The notes under the pieces are model-generated. The model had not been told where the DNA came from. It was given only the letters and a program-made list of their open reading frames with translations, and did not search any database. Made by a program: the position numbers and the translations under genes. From Chlamydiales bacterium (lineage in GTDB: Bacteria > Chlamydiota > Chlamydiia > Chlamydiales > JAAKFR01): a stretch of 64,000 bases of DNA. Numbering within the stretch: position 1 is the stretch's first letter; the number at the start of each line of letters is the position of its first letter. Shown here piece by piece: positions 16,884 to 25,004 of this stretch. The DNA is taken from positions 788,893 to 852,892 of the forward strand of contig JAJACK010000001.1 of NCBI GenBank assembly GCA_022601535.1, read 5' to 3'.

Positions 16884-17747
16884 TTAAGAAAGTGTTAAGA
16901 ATTCGTAGTGCTTTTGTAGGTCGATCGACCAAAAAAGCTCATCGTTCTTTTTCGTAAAGAGTAAGCGTTCGACAAGGCAAGACTCTCTTTCTAGCTCGAT
17001 CAGATAGAAGGTGCCATCGGGCTGATGGGCACAACTTCCTGCATTGAGAACAAGGGGGTGTCCTTCATTTTGATGGTCGATGATATAAGGCTCATGGTCG
17101 TGTCCGTGCAAATAGAGAACAACATTCGGATATTTCTTAAGAACCTCTTGCAACGCTTCTCCACGCTCTGTGTCATGGCTTGCTCTTCCAGAAGGAAAAA
17201 GGGGGAAATGGTTTGCAATGATCACCCGATCTGTTGCTGGAATGGAGCGAAGTGTTTGATCTAAAACAGCATCCATTTCTGGGGTGAAGACTCCATTTGA
17301 AAGAAGAAGGGAGTTTGCCCGAGCGCAGTCGAGTCCAACGAGCCACCACCCTTCTTTGAGAAGTTTTTTTTCAACACGGGTAGTTTGAAGTGCTTTTGAG
17401 GGGAAGTAGTTGTAATAGGTTTGTTCTTTCTCAGATCTCTTCGTATACATGTCGTGGTTGCCAGGTAAGGTATACACCTCTTCTTTAAAGGAATGAGCAA
17501 AGGAGGCTCCTTTCTGAAATTCTTCATCTAGAGAAGTTTGTGTAAAATCTCCTGTAATCATGACAAATTCTACATCGAGTTTGGTAAGAAGCTCAGGCAG
17601 CTTTTGGAGATGAGTGGTTTGGTATGCTTTGCTTCGGAAGAGGATAAGGTTGAGGTTTCCCAGCCATCTTTTGGACAAAAATTGGCTTGGGCTAAAGCTT
17701 ACGCAAGAGAAGTGAGGATCTGAGAGGTGTGCGATACGAAGGGACAT
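16884..17747 (-). CDS. calcineurin-like metallophosphoesterase
   Basis: From the ATG at 17747 the product has 287 residues and carries the full metal-ligand set: HLSDPHFS, MITGDFTQ, LPGNHDMY, IANHFPLF and LHGHDHEPY. The fold is that of calcineurin-like phosphoesterases. The reaction cannot be named; UDP-2,3-diacylglucosamine or nucleotide phosphodiesterase activity are both possible for such proteins. A longer frame extends upstream to 17945, but it overlaps the glycosyltransferase gene, and MSLRIAHLSDPHF is the normal family start. The start lies five bases after the upstream stop, so the two genes are one transcript. Chlamydia has a predicted phosphohydrolase at this place. Confidence 0.9.
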   Translation of the reverse strand: MSLRIAHLSDPHFSCVSFSPSQFLSKRWLGNLNLILFRSKAYQTTHLQKLPELLTKLDVEFVMITGDFTQTSLDEEFQKGASFAHSFKEEVYTLPGNHDMYTKRSEKEQTYYNYFPSKALQTTRVEKKLLKEGWWLVGLDCARANSLLLSNGVFTPEMDAVLDQTLRSIPATDRVIIANHFPLFPSGRASHDTERGEALQEVLKKYPNVVLYLHGHDHEPYIIDHQNEGHPLVLNAGSCAHQPDGTFYLIELERESCLVERLLFTKKNDELFWSIDLQKHYEFLTLS

Positions 17748-17752
17748 ATGCT

Positions 17753-18643
17753 CTACTCTATCATTTTTAGAAATCCTCGCCAAGTGCGGCGTACAGTGAG
17801 AAGATGTTTCCACGACTTTTGCTTTAAACGAGCTCCAAAAAGGAGGCGAGGGGGGTGGATAACAAGCCCTTCTCCCCATCCTGGTCGCCACAATCTGGAG
17901 TAACTTTTTCGGGCAAAAAGAGAGATGGTAGGAATCCCGAGACAAGAGGCAAGATGTCCAAGCCCCGAGTCATTTCCAATCATCACTCCTGATTCGTAGA
18001 TGTAGGTGGCAAGATCATCGAGAGTTGAAAAATGGGGAAGGAGAATCTCACTTCCTTGTAGCTCTCTTGCCCAGCTCTCTTTTTCTTTGGGGCTCATGCA
18101 TAGAGCAGGTTCATAGCCGGAAGTGAGAAGGCGGTCACAAAGAGCGAAGAATTTTTTGGGGAGCCAGTTTTTTTTGTGGCTAGTGCTCATCGGATGGACG
18201 ATGATACGGTCGCTGTTTTTTCTCTTTGTCAATCCTGTTGGGACGACAAGCCCATTCTCTTTTAAGCAGTAGGGGAGTTTGAGTTTTTCACGGCAAACCA
18301 TCGCTAGGTTATCGACCATTGTTTGACTTCGATCAAACTCAGACTCTTTGAGAAAAATCATCTCATTATCAAAGTCGTGATGCTCGTTTAAAAGGGCATG
18401 GTCAGCAATGACAAGGGTATCGAATTTTGAAAATACAGAGTTAAACCCTTCCTCGATAGGGAAAGGTTTGATTCTCTTTTTCGGAAACCACCGTTTGAGT
18501 TCGCATAGGTGAGAGCTAAAAGTGGTGACATCGTGTCCTGAAAGGGCAAGATTATGGGATACGATCATGGAGAGAAGTCCATCACCTATCCCATCTGCAC
18601 AAACAACGCCAATTTTACTCTTCGTCTTCAGGAGCATCTCCAA
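17753..18643 (-). CDS. glycosyltransferase family 9 (heptosyltransferase-like)
   Basis: 296 residues with two Rossmann-like halves. The N-terminal half has GVVCADGIGDGLLSM, in place of the usual G-D-x-x-L loop. The C-terminal half has IVHPMSTSHKKNWLPKKF and IGNDSGLGHLAS, the nucleotide-heptose binding region of family GT9. It probably adds a sugar in lipopolysaccharide or a related glycoconjugate. The acceptor is unknown, and classic ADP-heptose genes are not seen nearby. It overlaps the end of the groEL paralogue by 29 bases and precedes the metallophosphoesterase, so the three form a leftward operon. Confidence 0.75.
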   Translation of the reverse strand: MEMLLKTKSKIGVVCADGIGDGLLSMIVSHNLALSGHDVTTFSSHLCELKRWFPKKRIKPFPIEEGFNSVFSKFDTLVIADHALLNEHHDFDNEMIFLKESEFDRSQTMVDNLAMVCREKLKLPYCLKENGLVVPTGLTKRKNSDRIIVHPMSTSHKKNWLPKKFFALCDRLLTSGYEPALCMSPKEKESWARELQGSEILLPHFSTLDDLATYIYESGVMIGNDSGLGHLASCLGIPTISLFARKSYSRLWRPGWGEGLVIHPPRLLFGARLKQKSWKHLLTVRRTWRGFLKMIE

Positions 18644-20204
18644 TCAACGCTTCAGAAATAAGGACAATTCCTGCTGTCGAAGCAGCGTGAATCAATCCAT
18701 TTTTGATCACTTTCACAGGGTCGATGACACCAGCTTTGAGAAGATCTTCCATCTGCTCTGTTGCAGCATTATACCCAGTTGTATTTGGGAGAGCTTTCAG
18801 CTCTGAGATGATGACAGAGCCATCTTTTCCTGTATTTTCAGCAATCTGCTTGGTTGGAGCTTCAGCGGCCTTGGCAACGAGCTTGGTTCCATACGCTTCG
18901 TCGCCTTCAAGATTGAGCTTTAAAGCAGCGGTACTTGCACGGAAAAGAGCAGTTCCTCCTCCTGCCACAACACCTTCTTCTAAAGCAGCTTTAGTTGAGC
19001 TCAAACTATCTTCAAACATCTGTTTTTTCTGCTTGAGCTCAGGCTCGGTTCCAGCTCCCACACGGATCACAGCAACACCGCCACTGAGTTTTGCTTTTCT
19101 CTCAAGAAGTTTTTCCTGGTCGTATGAGCTGCTTGCTAGGTCGTGCTCTGTCTCGATTTGACGAACGCGCCCTTCGATTTTCTCCTTTGATCCTTGCCCA
19201 CCAACAAATATTGTTGTCTCTTTGGTGACAGAAATATGTTCGCAGCTTCCAAGTTGTTCAACGGTTGTATCTTTTAAGTTGATTCCCGCTTCTTCGGTGA
19301 TCACAACACCCCCTGTAAGAACAGCGATATCTTCGAGCATCTCTTTCCGTCGATCTCCAAAACCAGGCGCTTTGATTGCAACGACTTTAAGCATTCCACG
19401 CACTTTGTTGATGACAAGTGTAGCAAGAGCTTCAGCTTCGACATCTTCTGCGATAATCAACATTTCACGTCCAGATGAGCCAACTGTTTGTAAAATGGGA
19501 ATGATCTCTTGGATCGAACTGATTTTTTTATCTGTAATCAAGATGTAGGGATTTTCCATCTCAGTGGTCATTTTCTCTTGATTAGTCGCAAAATAGGGGC
19601 TGATGTAACCACGGTCAAATTGCATCCCTTCAACCATTTCAATTGTGGTTTCAGTTCCTTTTGCCTCTTCGATTGTGACAACTCCTTCTTTCCCTACTTT
19701 CTCAATTGCTTCAGCGATAAAGGTTCCAATCTCTTCATTTCCAGAAGCAGAGACAGTCGCAATATTTTTTGTGTCTTCAAAGCTCTTAATGGCAATAGCC
19801 TGGCTTTCTAACTCTTTGACGATCGCTTCAACAGCTTTGTCAATTCCACGCTTGATAGAAATAGGGGAAGCTCCCGATGCGATCGACTTCAACCCTTGTG
19901 TGACCAAAGAGTCTAAGAGGAGGGTTCCCGTTGTTGTTCCATCTCCACATTTGTCTTTCAGTTTAGAGGCGACTTCCTGGGCCATTGCAACACCCATATT
20001 TTCGAATTGATCGGGCAATTCCACTTCGCCGACGATGCTATTCCCATCATTTGTAATTGTAGGAGCGCCCCACCCTTTTTCTAGACCAACATTGCGCCCT
20101 TTTGGACCCAAAGTTCCCCGAATGGCATCTGCCAATTTCTTGATCCCAGTGGCTAGCTTATCACGTGCTTCTTCCTCAAAAATGATTTCCTTTCCGTCTG
20201 ACAT
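18615..20204 (-). CDS. groEL: GroEL paralogue (GroEL3 position)
   Basis: 529 residues with all chaperonin-60 sections. ATP-site residues are kept: NDG with Asp53, GDGTTT with Asp88, and EDSLSSTKAALEEGVVAGGG. The C-terminus ends in DAPEDEE instead of a Gly-Gly-Met tail. No groES is adjacent and I see no CIRCE-type inverted repeat upstream. Chlamydiae carry three groEL genes, and the one beside murF is the divergent GroEL3; position fits that copy, though the sequence here is less degraded than I expect for GroEL3. AGGAG lies nine bases before the ATG. The gene begins 27 bases after a tRNA-Cys gene on the same strand. Confidence 0.9.
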   Translation of the reverse strand: MSDGKEIIFEEEARDKLATGIKKLADAIRGTLGPKGRNVGLEKGWGAPTITNDGNSIVGEVELPDQFENMGVAMAQEVASKLKDKCGDGTTTGTLLLDSLVTQGLKSIASGASPISIKRGIDKAVEAIVKELESQAIAIKSFEDTKNIATVSASGNEEIGTFIAEAIEKVGKEGVVTIEEAKGTETTIEMVEGMQFDRGYISPYFATNQEKMTTEMENPYILITDKKISSIQEIIPILQTVGSSGREMLIIAEDVEAEALATLVINKVRGMLKVVAIKAPGFGDRRKEMLEDIAVLTGGVVITEEAGINLKDTTVEQLGSCEHISVTKETTIFVGGQGSKEKIEGRVRQIETEHDLASSSYDQEKLLERKAKLSGGVAVIRVGAGTEPELKQKKQMFEDSLSSTKAALEEGVVAGGGTALFRASTAALKLNLEGDEAYGTKLVAKAAEAPTKQIAENTGKDGSVIISELKALPNTTGYNAATEQMEDLLKAGVIDPVKVIKNGLIHAASTAGIVLISEALIGDAPEDEE

Positions 20205-20230
20205 AAAATTGAACTCCTATTTTTAAAGTA

Positions 20231-20301
20231 AGGTGGCACCCAGATTCGAACTGGGGATAGAGGCTTTGCAGGCCCCGGCCTTACCACTTGGCTATGCCAC
20301 C
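20231..20301 (-). tRNA. tRNA-Cys (anticodon GCA)
   Basis: On the minus strand GGTGGCA (5') pairs with TGCCACC (3') as a perfect 7-base acceptor stem, with U as discriminator, as expected for tRNA-Cys. The D arm is TAGCCAAGTGGTAAGGC, the anticodon loop CTGCAAA reads GCA, and the T arm contains GTTCGAAT. No CCA is encoded (the bases after it are TACTTT). It is followed by groEL on the same strand after 26 bases. Confidence 0.97.
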
Positions 20302-20367
20302 CTGAGTTGAGAAGGTTACCACTCTTCGCATTTTCCTTTAACTAAAAAATCTGATACCTTTTAGGGG

Positions 20368-21621
20368 ATGAAGCCTCTCCCCCTTTCAACAATTGCAAAA
20401 TTCTTGAAAATCCCCCATCGATCAAAGGTGATTATTCGAGGTGGGGCAATCGATAGTCGTCTCGTTGAAAAAGGGGACCTCTTTTTTGCAGTCAAAGGAA
20501 AACAGGTTGATGGTCACATTTTTTTAAAGGATGTCGCTCAAAAAGAAGGTGCAGCAGCAGTTGTCGATGCAACCTATTGTGGCGAAGATTTTGGTCTCCC
20601 TCTTCTCCGTGTTCCCGATGTGACACAAGCTCTTCAAATAGTTGGGCATCAACTTTTAAAAACAATGGATGCAACAGTTGTTGCGATCACAGGAACTCTT
20701 GGGAAAACAAGTACAAAGAACTTTGCAAAATGTCTTTTAGAGACAAAATATAAGGTGTTTGCCACACCACGTAGCTACAATTCACAGTTGACTCTCCCTT
20801 TAAGTCTTTTTTTGGCCGATGGAGATGAAGAGGTGCTCCTTCTTGAAATGGGGATGACCGAGCCGGGACAGATTCGGAAACTTGTTGAAGTCGCTCCCCC
20901 AGATATTGCACTCCTCACATCAGTTGCTCTTCAGCATGTAGACCATTTCCCCGATGGATTGAGAGGGATTGCAAGAGAAAAAGGGTCCATTTTTTCGCAC
21001 GAAAAAACCACTCTTGCCCTTTTGCCAAAAGATCTCCCTTTTTTCGACGAGATTGTGAAAATAGGGACGTGTCACAAACTCCCTTTTACAATCGATCACC
21101 CCTTTGATCAACCGATTCCAGGTTTCAAGCAAAACCTTGCTGCAGCAATTGCTCTTGCCAAAGCGCTCGATGTTCCACAAGAGGAGATTGAAAAAGGTGC
21201 TCAACAGGTGAAATCTCCTCCCATGCGGTTTGAGAGAATGGAGCGAGAAGGTGTTGTCTTTATCAACGATGCCTATAATGCAAATCCCAATTCTGTATTA
21301 GCTGCATTTGCATCACTCCCTCTTCCTAAGCCAGGGGGCCAAACGATCGCCGTTCTAAGTGAAATGGATGCATTGGCCTCCTATACAGTTGAAGGACATC
21401 AGATGGTGGCAAAAGCTGCGCTTAAGGCCATTGATAGCTTGCTCTGTATAGGAGAGAGGTGCAAAATCATCGAAGAAATTTGGAAAAAAGAGGGACGATC
21501 GATCGAATGTTTTGCTTGTCGAAACGCGTTGAAAAAGCGGCTCTTTGAAATCGTCCACTCTGGCGATGTCGTCTTGCTCAAAGGGGCGCGTAGCTACTCT
21601 TTAGATGTTATTCTTGATTAG
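20368..21621 (+). CDS. murF: UDP-MurNAc-tripeptide--D-Ala-D-Ala ligase MurF
   Basis: 417 residues with the Mur ligase layout: an N-terminal MurF-type domain (VEKGDLFFAVKGKQVDGH), the ATP loop ITGTLGKTSTKNF, and the C-terminal FINDAYNANPNSVLAA signature specific for MurF. It adds D-Ala-D-Ala to UDP-MurNAc-tripeptide in the cytoplasm. This is the first gene of the peptidoglycan cluster in the window. AGGGG lies close before the ATG. The stop overlaps the stop of a small opposite-strand gene by 14 bases. Confidence 0.96.
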   Translation: MKPLPLSTIAKFLKIPHRSKVIIRGGAIDSRLVEKGDLFFAVKGKQVDGHIFLKDVAQKEGAAAVVDATYCGEDFGLPLLRVPDVTQALQIVGHQLLKTMDATVVAITGTLGKTSTKNFAKCLLETKYKVFATPRSYNSQLTLPLSLFLADGDEEVLLLEMGMTEPGQIRKLVEVAPPDIALLTSVALQHVDHFPDGLRGIAREKGSIFSHEKTTLALLPKDLPFFDEIVKIGTCHKLPFTIDHPFDQPIPGFKQNLAAAIALAKALDVPQEEIEKGAQQVKSPPMRFERMEREGVVFINDAYNANPNSVLAAFASLPLPKPGGQTIAVLSEMDALASYTVEGHQMVAKAALKAIDSLLCIGERCKIIEEIWKKEGRSIECFACRNALKKRLFEIVHSGDVVLLKGARSYSLDVILD

Positions 21622-21913
21622 AAACCTTAGATGCATTGAGAGATGCAGCGACAGCATGTTCCACCTCTAATCGCATTTTCATCCCTTCTGTATACTTATA
21701 CAAACTAGCCCCAATTGCTGCAAAAGTGAGACCTAAACCGACACCTAGACCACCACATGTAAAGACAATTGCAAGTGTTCCTCCAATCATCAAAATGATG
21801 CTTAAAGCGGTCATAATTCTCGCATTTTTAAGAGAATCTTCGATGGGTAAAAAATCAGTGCACTGTCCAGTTGTACTATCTACATAAGGTCCAAATAGCT
21901 TTAAGCAATCCAT
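21608..21913 (-). CDS. small bilobed membrane protein, Inc-like candidate (101 aa)
   Basis: From the ATG at 21913 the product has 101 residues. A polar N-terminus of about 30 residues is followed by two closely spaced hydrophobic segments (IMTALSIILMIGGTLAIVF and a Gly-rich GLGVGLGLTFAAIGASLY) and a polar C-terminus. A pair of adjacent membrane helices forming one hydrophobic block is the hallmark of chlamydial inclusion-membrane (Inc) proteins. No sequence family is recognised. It sits alone on the opposite strand between murF and mraY. A longer frame starts at 21946 but lacks support. Confidence 0.6.
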   Translation of the reverse strand: MDCLKLFGPYVDSTTGQCTDFLPIEDSLKNARIMTALSIILMIGGTLAIVFTCGGLGVGLGLTFAAIGASLYKYTEGMKMRLEVEHAVAASLNASKVSNQE

Positions 21914-22009
21914 GGTTTTTCTATCTCCTTTAACACACCTTAACAAATGGGAGATATAAAGTCATTTTTATCTTTTGATTTACCCATCTTGGTGCTACTT
22001 TAGAAGAAC

Positions 22010-23170
22010 ATGTTCATCTTACTCATCCAGAAGTTTTTCAACTACCCAGTCTTCTCATACTATTCAACGCGTATGGCTTTGGCTGCACTCACATCACTAT
22101 TATTTACGATTTTGTGTGGAAAACCATTTATCAAAAAATTGTACGAATTAAAGATTGGAGATCGTGTTAGAAGTGAAGACTGTCCCCTCTTAGGTGAGTT
22201 GCATCGGGATAAAAATAATACGCCAACGATGGGAGGGATTTTGATTTTGTCATCACTGCTCCTCTCTTTGATTTTGTGGATGGATCCAAAAAGCCCTTTT
22301 ACATTGATTCTATTTTTAACGACGATTGTGATCGGCCTTTTAGGAGCGGTTGATGACTATTTAAAACTCCGTTACAAAAATAAAAAAGGGCTTTCGGCAA
22401 AGAAAAAATTGTTGATTCAGCTCGGTTTTTCCGCTCTCGTATCGCTCTACTTGTCTTGGCAGCCGGCAACGGAATTTATCCATCGAGGAGAGTGGTTTGC
22501 CCCTCCGATTGCAAAAGTGGAGTCGAAGCAATTGACGACCAAGGAGTATTCGCAACGGCTTTACATTCCCTTTGTTAAGCGCCCTCTCTCTCATATGAAC
22601 ACGATTTTGATGATTCTATTCTTCATGGTTGTGATCACAGGTTGTTCAAATGCAGTGAATTTAACAGATGGGCTCGATGGATTATCGACAGGAACAGTGA
22701 TGCTCAGTTCAGCAGCATTTGCTGTAATTGCCTTTTTATCGAACAATATCGATTTCTCCAATTACCTGAATATTATGTATATAGAAGGAAGTGGAGAGAT
22801 TGCTATCTATCTGTTGGCATTGGCGGGAGCGTGTTTGGGTTTTTTGTGGTACAACAGCTATCCAGCGCAAGTGTTTATGGGAGATACAGGTGCACTCACT
22901 TTAGGCGCAATTTTAGGTGTCTGTGCGGTGTTGTTGAAACGAGAAGTTTTGCTCGCTTTGATTGGGGGAATTTTTGTTGTTGAAGCGCTCTCTGTGATTT
23001 TACAAGTGGGAAGCTATAAATTGCGGCATAAAAAAAGGATCTTTCTCTGCGCTCCTCTCCATCACCATTTTGAGTATCAAGGTTGGCCTGAAACAAAAGT
23101 TGTGATCCGATTTTGGATCATTGGACTTCTTCTGTCGATTGTTGGGATTGCAACCCTCAAGTTTCAGTAG
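22010..23170 (+). CDS. mraY: phospho-MurNAc-pentapeptide translocase MraY
   Basis: 386 residues, about ten membrane helices. Diagnostic motifs are TPTMGGILIL, LGAVDDYLKL with the paired aspartates, NLTDGLDGLSTG, FMGDTGALTLGA and LHHHFEYQG. It transfers phospho-MurNAc-pentapeptide to undecaprenyl phosphate, making lipid I. The N-terminus shows no cleavable signal, as usual. The stop overlaps a histidine-kinase gene on the other strand by 14 bases. The rightward cluster is therefore interrupted here and resumes with murD at 26187. Confidence 0.97.
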   Translation: MFILLIQKFFNYPVFSYYSTRMALAALTSLLFTILCGKPFIKKLYELKIGDRVRSEDCPLLGELHRDKNNTPTMGGILILSSLLLSLILWMDPKSPFTLILFLTTIVIGLLGAVDDYLKLRYKNKKGLSAKKKLLIQLGFSALVSLYLSWQPATEFIHRGEWFAPPIAKVESKQLTTKEYSQRLYIPFVKRPLSHMNTILMILFFMVVITGCSNAVNLTDGLDGLSTGTVMLSSAAFAVIAFLSNNIDFSNYLNIMYIEGSGEIAIYLLALAGACLGFLWYNSYPAQVFMGDTGALTLGAILGVCAVLLKREVLLALIGGIFVVEALSVILQVGSYKLRHKKRIFLCAPLHHHFEYQGWPETKVVIRFWIIGLLLSIVGIATLKFQ

Positions 23171-25004
23171 TCATCGGTAGCTTAAAGATAAAAGAGGTTC
23201 CTTCTCCTTCAGTTGATTCAGCCCAAATAGTGCCGTTGTGGCTGTGTAAAATTTCTTTACAGATCGCAAGGCCTAACCCTGATCCCGGTTTCCCCCGATT
23301 AAAACGGCTATAGTTCTTAAAGAGTTTGGGGATATTTTCTTCTGCAATACCTGGCCCTTCATCTTTCACTTTGACAATGAGAAACCCTTCCTTTTTTGAG
23401 GAGGAAATTGTGATAGTTCCTTGCTCAGAAAACTTAATCGCATTGTTGATCAGGTTTGTTAAGACTTCTGTGATTCGCACCTCATCAAAAAGGGTCTGTG
23501 GAAGATCGGGTTGAAGATCTACCTGCAGTTCTAATCCTTTCGTTTTAGCTGATATTTCAAACATGTTGACACACTCTTCAATCAGTGGATTGATCGAGTA
23601 CATCTCCATCGAATAGTTCACTTTTCCCGATTCGATTTGCTGCAGGTTTAAGAGGTCATTGATGAAAAGAATGAGTTTATGTGCACTTTTAGATGAAGAT
23701 TCAAGGATCTTCCGTTGAGCTTCTGAAATCTCTCCCACCTCTCCTTCTAAAATGAGATCGATTCCTTGGATAATGGGTGTAATCGGCCCTCGAAGTTCGT
23801 GAGAAGCCATCGAATAAAAAGCAGCTTTTGTCTCTTCTGCTTTTTTTCTCATCTCGATCTCTTTATTCAGTCGATCGATTGAAAAGATAGAGTCTTTAAG
23901 TTTGATGACTGTTTGGTCAAACACCCTTGAGAGATGGCCAAGTTCATTTTTCGTTTTAATCTCCGTTCGATGATCGAGGTCTCCTTCACCCACAATCCGA
24001 ATATCTTTTTCAAGCTGAATGATCGGTCGAGAGATTGATCTAGAAATAAAATAGGCGCAAAAAATGACCAGGATTAGGAGTAAAACACCGATGAGAATCG
24101 TGATTTTTAAGAGCTTGTTGAGTGGGGCTAAGCTCTCTTTTAGGTCCATTTTGATCACGACTCCTGAGTGTAAGTAGGGAAAGGTATTCCACACACCAAT
24201 AATGGATTCTCCCCGGTAATCTACTGAAACCCCTTTTCCGCTTATCCCTTGAGTCGCAGCTTTTATTGGAAAGGCAATGGGCTCATCAAATGGGACCGTG
24301 AATTTAAAAGCAGAGTTAGACTTATGTCTGATTTCGTTGATAAAGAGGATTTTATTCTCCTTTTTTATCCCAACTAAAATTTCTCCTGTCTCTTCCAAAG
24401 AGGTGTAATCTTCAAAGATCTGATTGATTGTTTCAAAAGGGATTTGAAAAGCAAAGACCCCAATCAGCTTCCCTTCCCGATAGACGGGAGATGAGATAAA
24501 AATTACAGGCTTTCCACTCGGTTCATAGTGTGTGTATTCGGAGGTATAGGTTCCTAAGAGTAAAAGCGTATTTCGAAATGCTTTGCTAAGAACACTCTCT
24601 TTATAGGGGCCTGTTAATAAATTGGTTCCAAAGTCAGCTTCTTCATTCAATGCATAAAGAAGCTCTCCTTCTTTTGAGATGAGATAGACATTGCTCAGTT
24701 GATTGAAGTTTTTAAAGCTAGAGATGAAAGGGACAAATGTTGGGTTAAGAGGTTTTTTCTCCTCAAGGTTTTGAAATGATCCGATCACATCTAAAGAACG
24801 TGTCATCACATTTGATTCGCCCTCTAGATCTTCAAAAAGTTTTGCAATGCTGTTGATCCGCCCTTTTGCAATTTCATTGAGCTTTTCAATTTCAAACCCG
24901 ATGGTTTCATTATAGGCGATTCGATAACTTATAAAATAAAGGACGATGATAGGAATGATTGAAATAATTAGAAACCAGCAGAGTAATTTTGGAAAAATTT
25001 TCAT
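23157..25004 (-). CDS. membrane sensor histidine kinase
   Basis: 615 residues: an N-terminal membrane helix (about 8-27), a periplasmic region of some 270 residues resembling a Cache-type sensor, a second helix (ILIGVLLLILVIFCAYFI), a HAMP domain, HisKA with the phosphorylated histidine in SMASHELRGPITP (His402), and a HATPase with TNLINNAIKFSE, VKDEGPGI and GSGLGLAI. There is no receiver domain and no response-regulator gene nearby. Its ATG overlaps the stop of the upstream solute-binding-protein gene (ATGA), so the two are coexpressed. The pair sits inside the peptidoglycan cluster on the opposite strand, which suggests insertion. Confidence 0.93.
   Translation of the reverse strand: MKIFPKLLCWFLIISIIPIIVLYFISYRIAYNETIGFEIEKLNEIAKGRINSIAKLFEDLEGESNVMTRSLDVIGSFQNLEEKKPLNPTFVPFISSFKNFNQLSNVYLISKEGELLYALNEEADFGTNLLTGPYKESVLSKAFRNTLLLLGTYTSEYTHYEPSGKPVIFISSPVYREGKLIGVFAFQIPFETINQIFEDYTSLEETGEILVGIKKENKILFINEIRHKSNSAFKFTVPFDEPIAFPIKAATQGISGKGVSVDYRGESIIGVWNTFPYLHSGVVIKMDLKESLAPLNKLLKITILIGVLLLILVIFCAYFISRSISRPIIQLEKDIRIVGEGDLDHRTEIKTKNELGHLSRVFDQTVIKLKDSIFSIDRLNKEIEMRKKAEETKAAFYSMASHELRGPITPIIQGIDLILEGEVGEISEAQRKILESSSKSAHKLILFINDLLNLQQIESGKVNYSMEMYSINPLIEECVNMFEISAKTKGLELQVDLQPDLPQTLFDEVRITEVLTNLINNAIKFSEQGTITISSSKKEGFLIVKVKDEGPGIAEENIPKLFKNYSRFNRGKPGSGLGLAICKEILHSHNGTIWAESTEGEGTSFIFKLPMTTET

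Noticed and set aside
17748-17945. N-terminal extension of the metallophosphoesterase
   Set aside because: It overlaps the glycosyltransferase gene in another frame; the family begins at the ATG at 17747.
20205-20230. search for a CIRCE/HrcA operator before groEL
   Set aside because: The gap to tRNA-Cys is only 26 bases and holds no nine-base inverted repeat.
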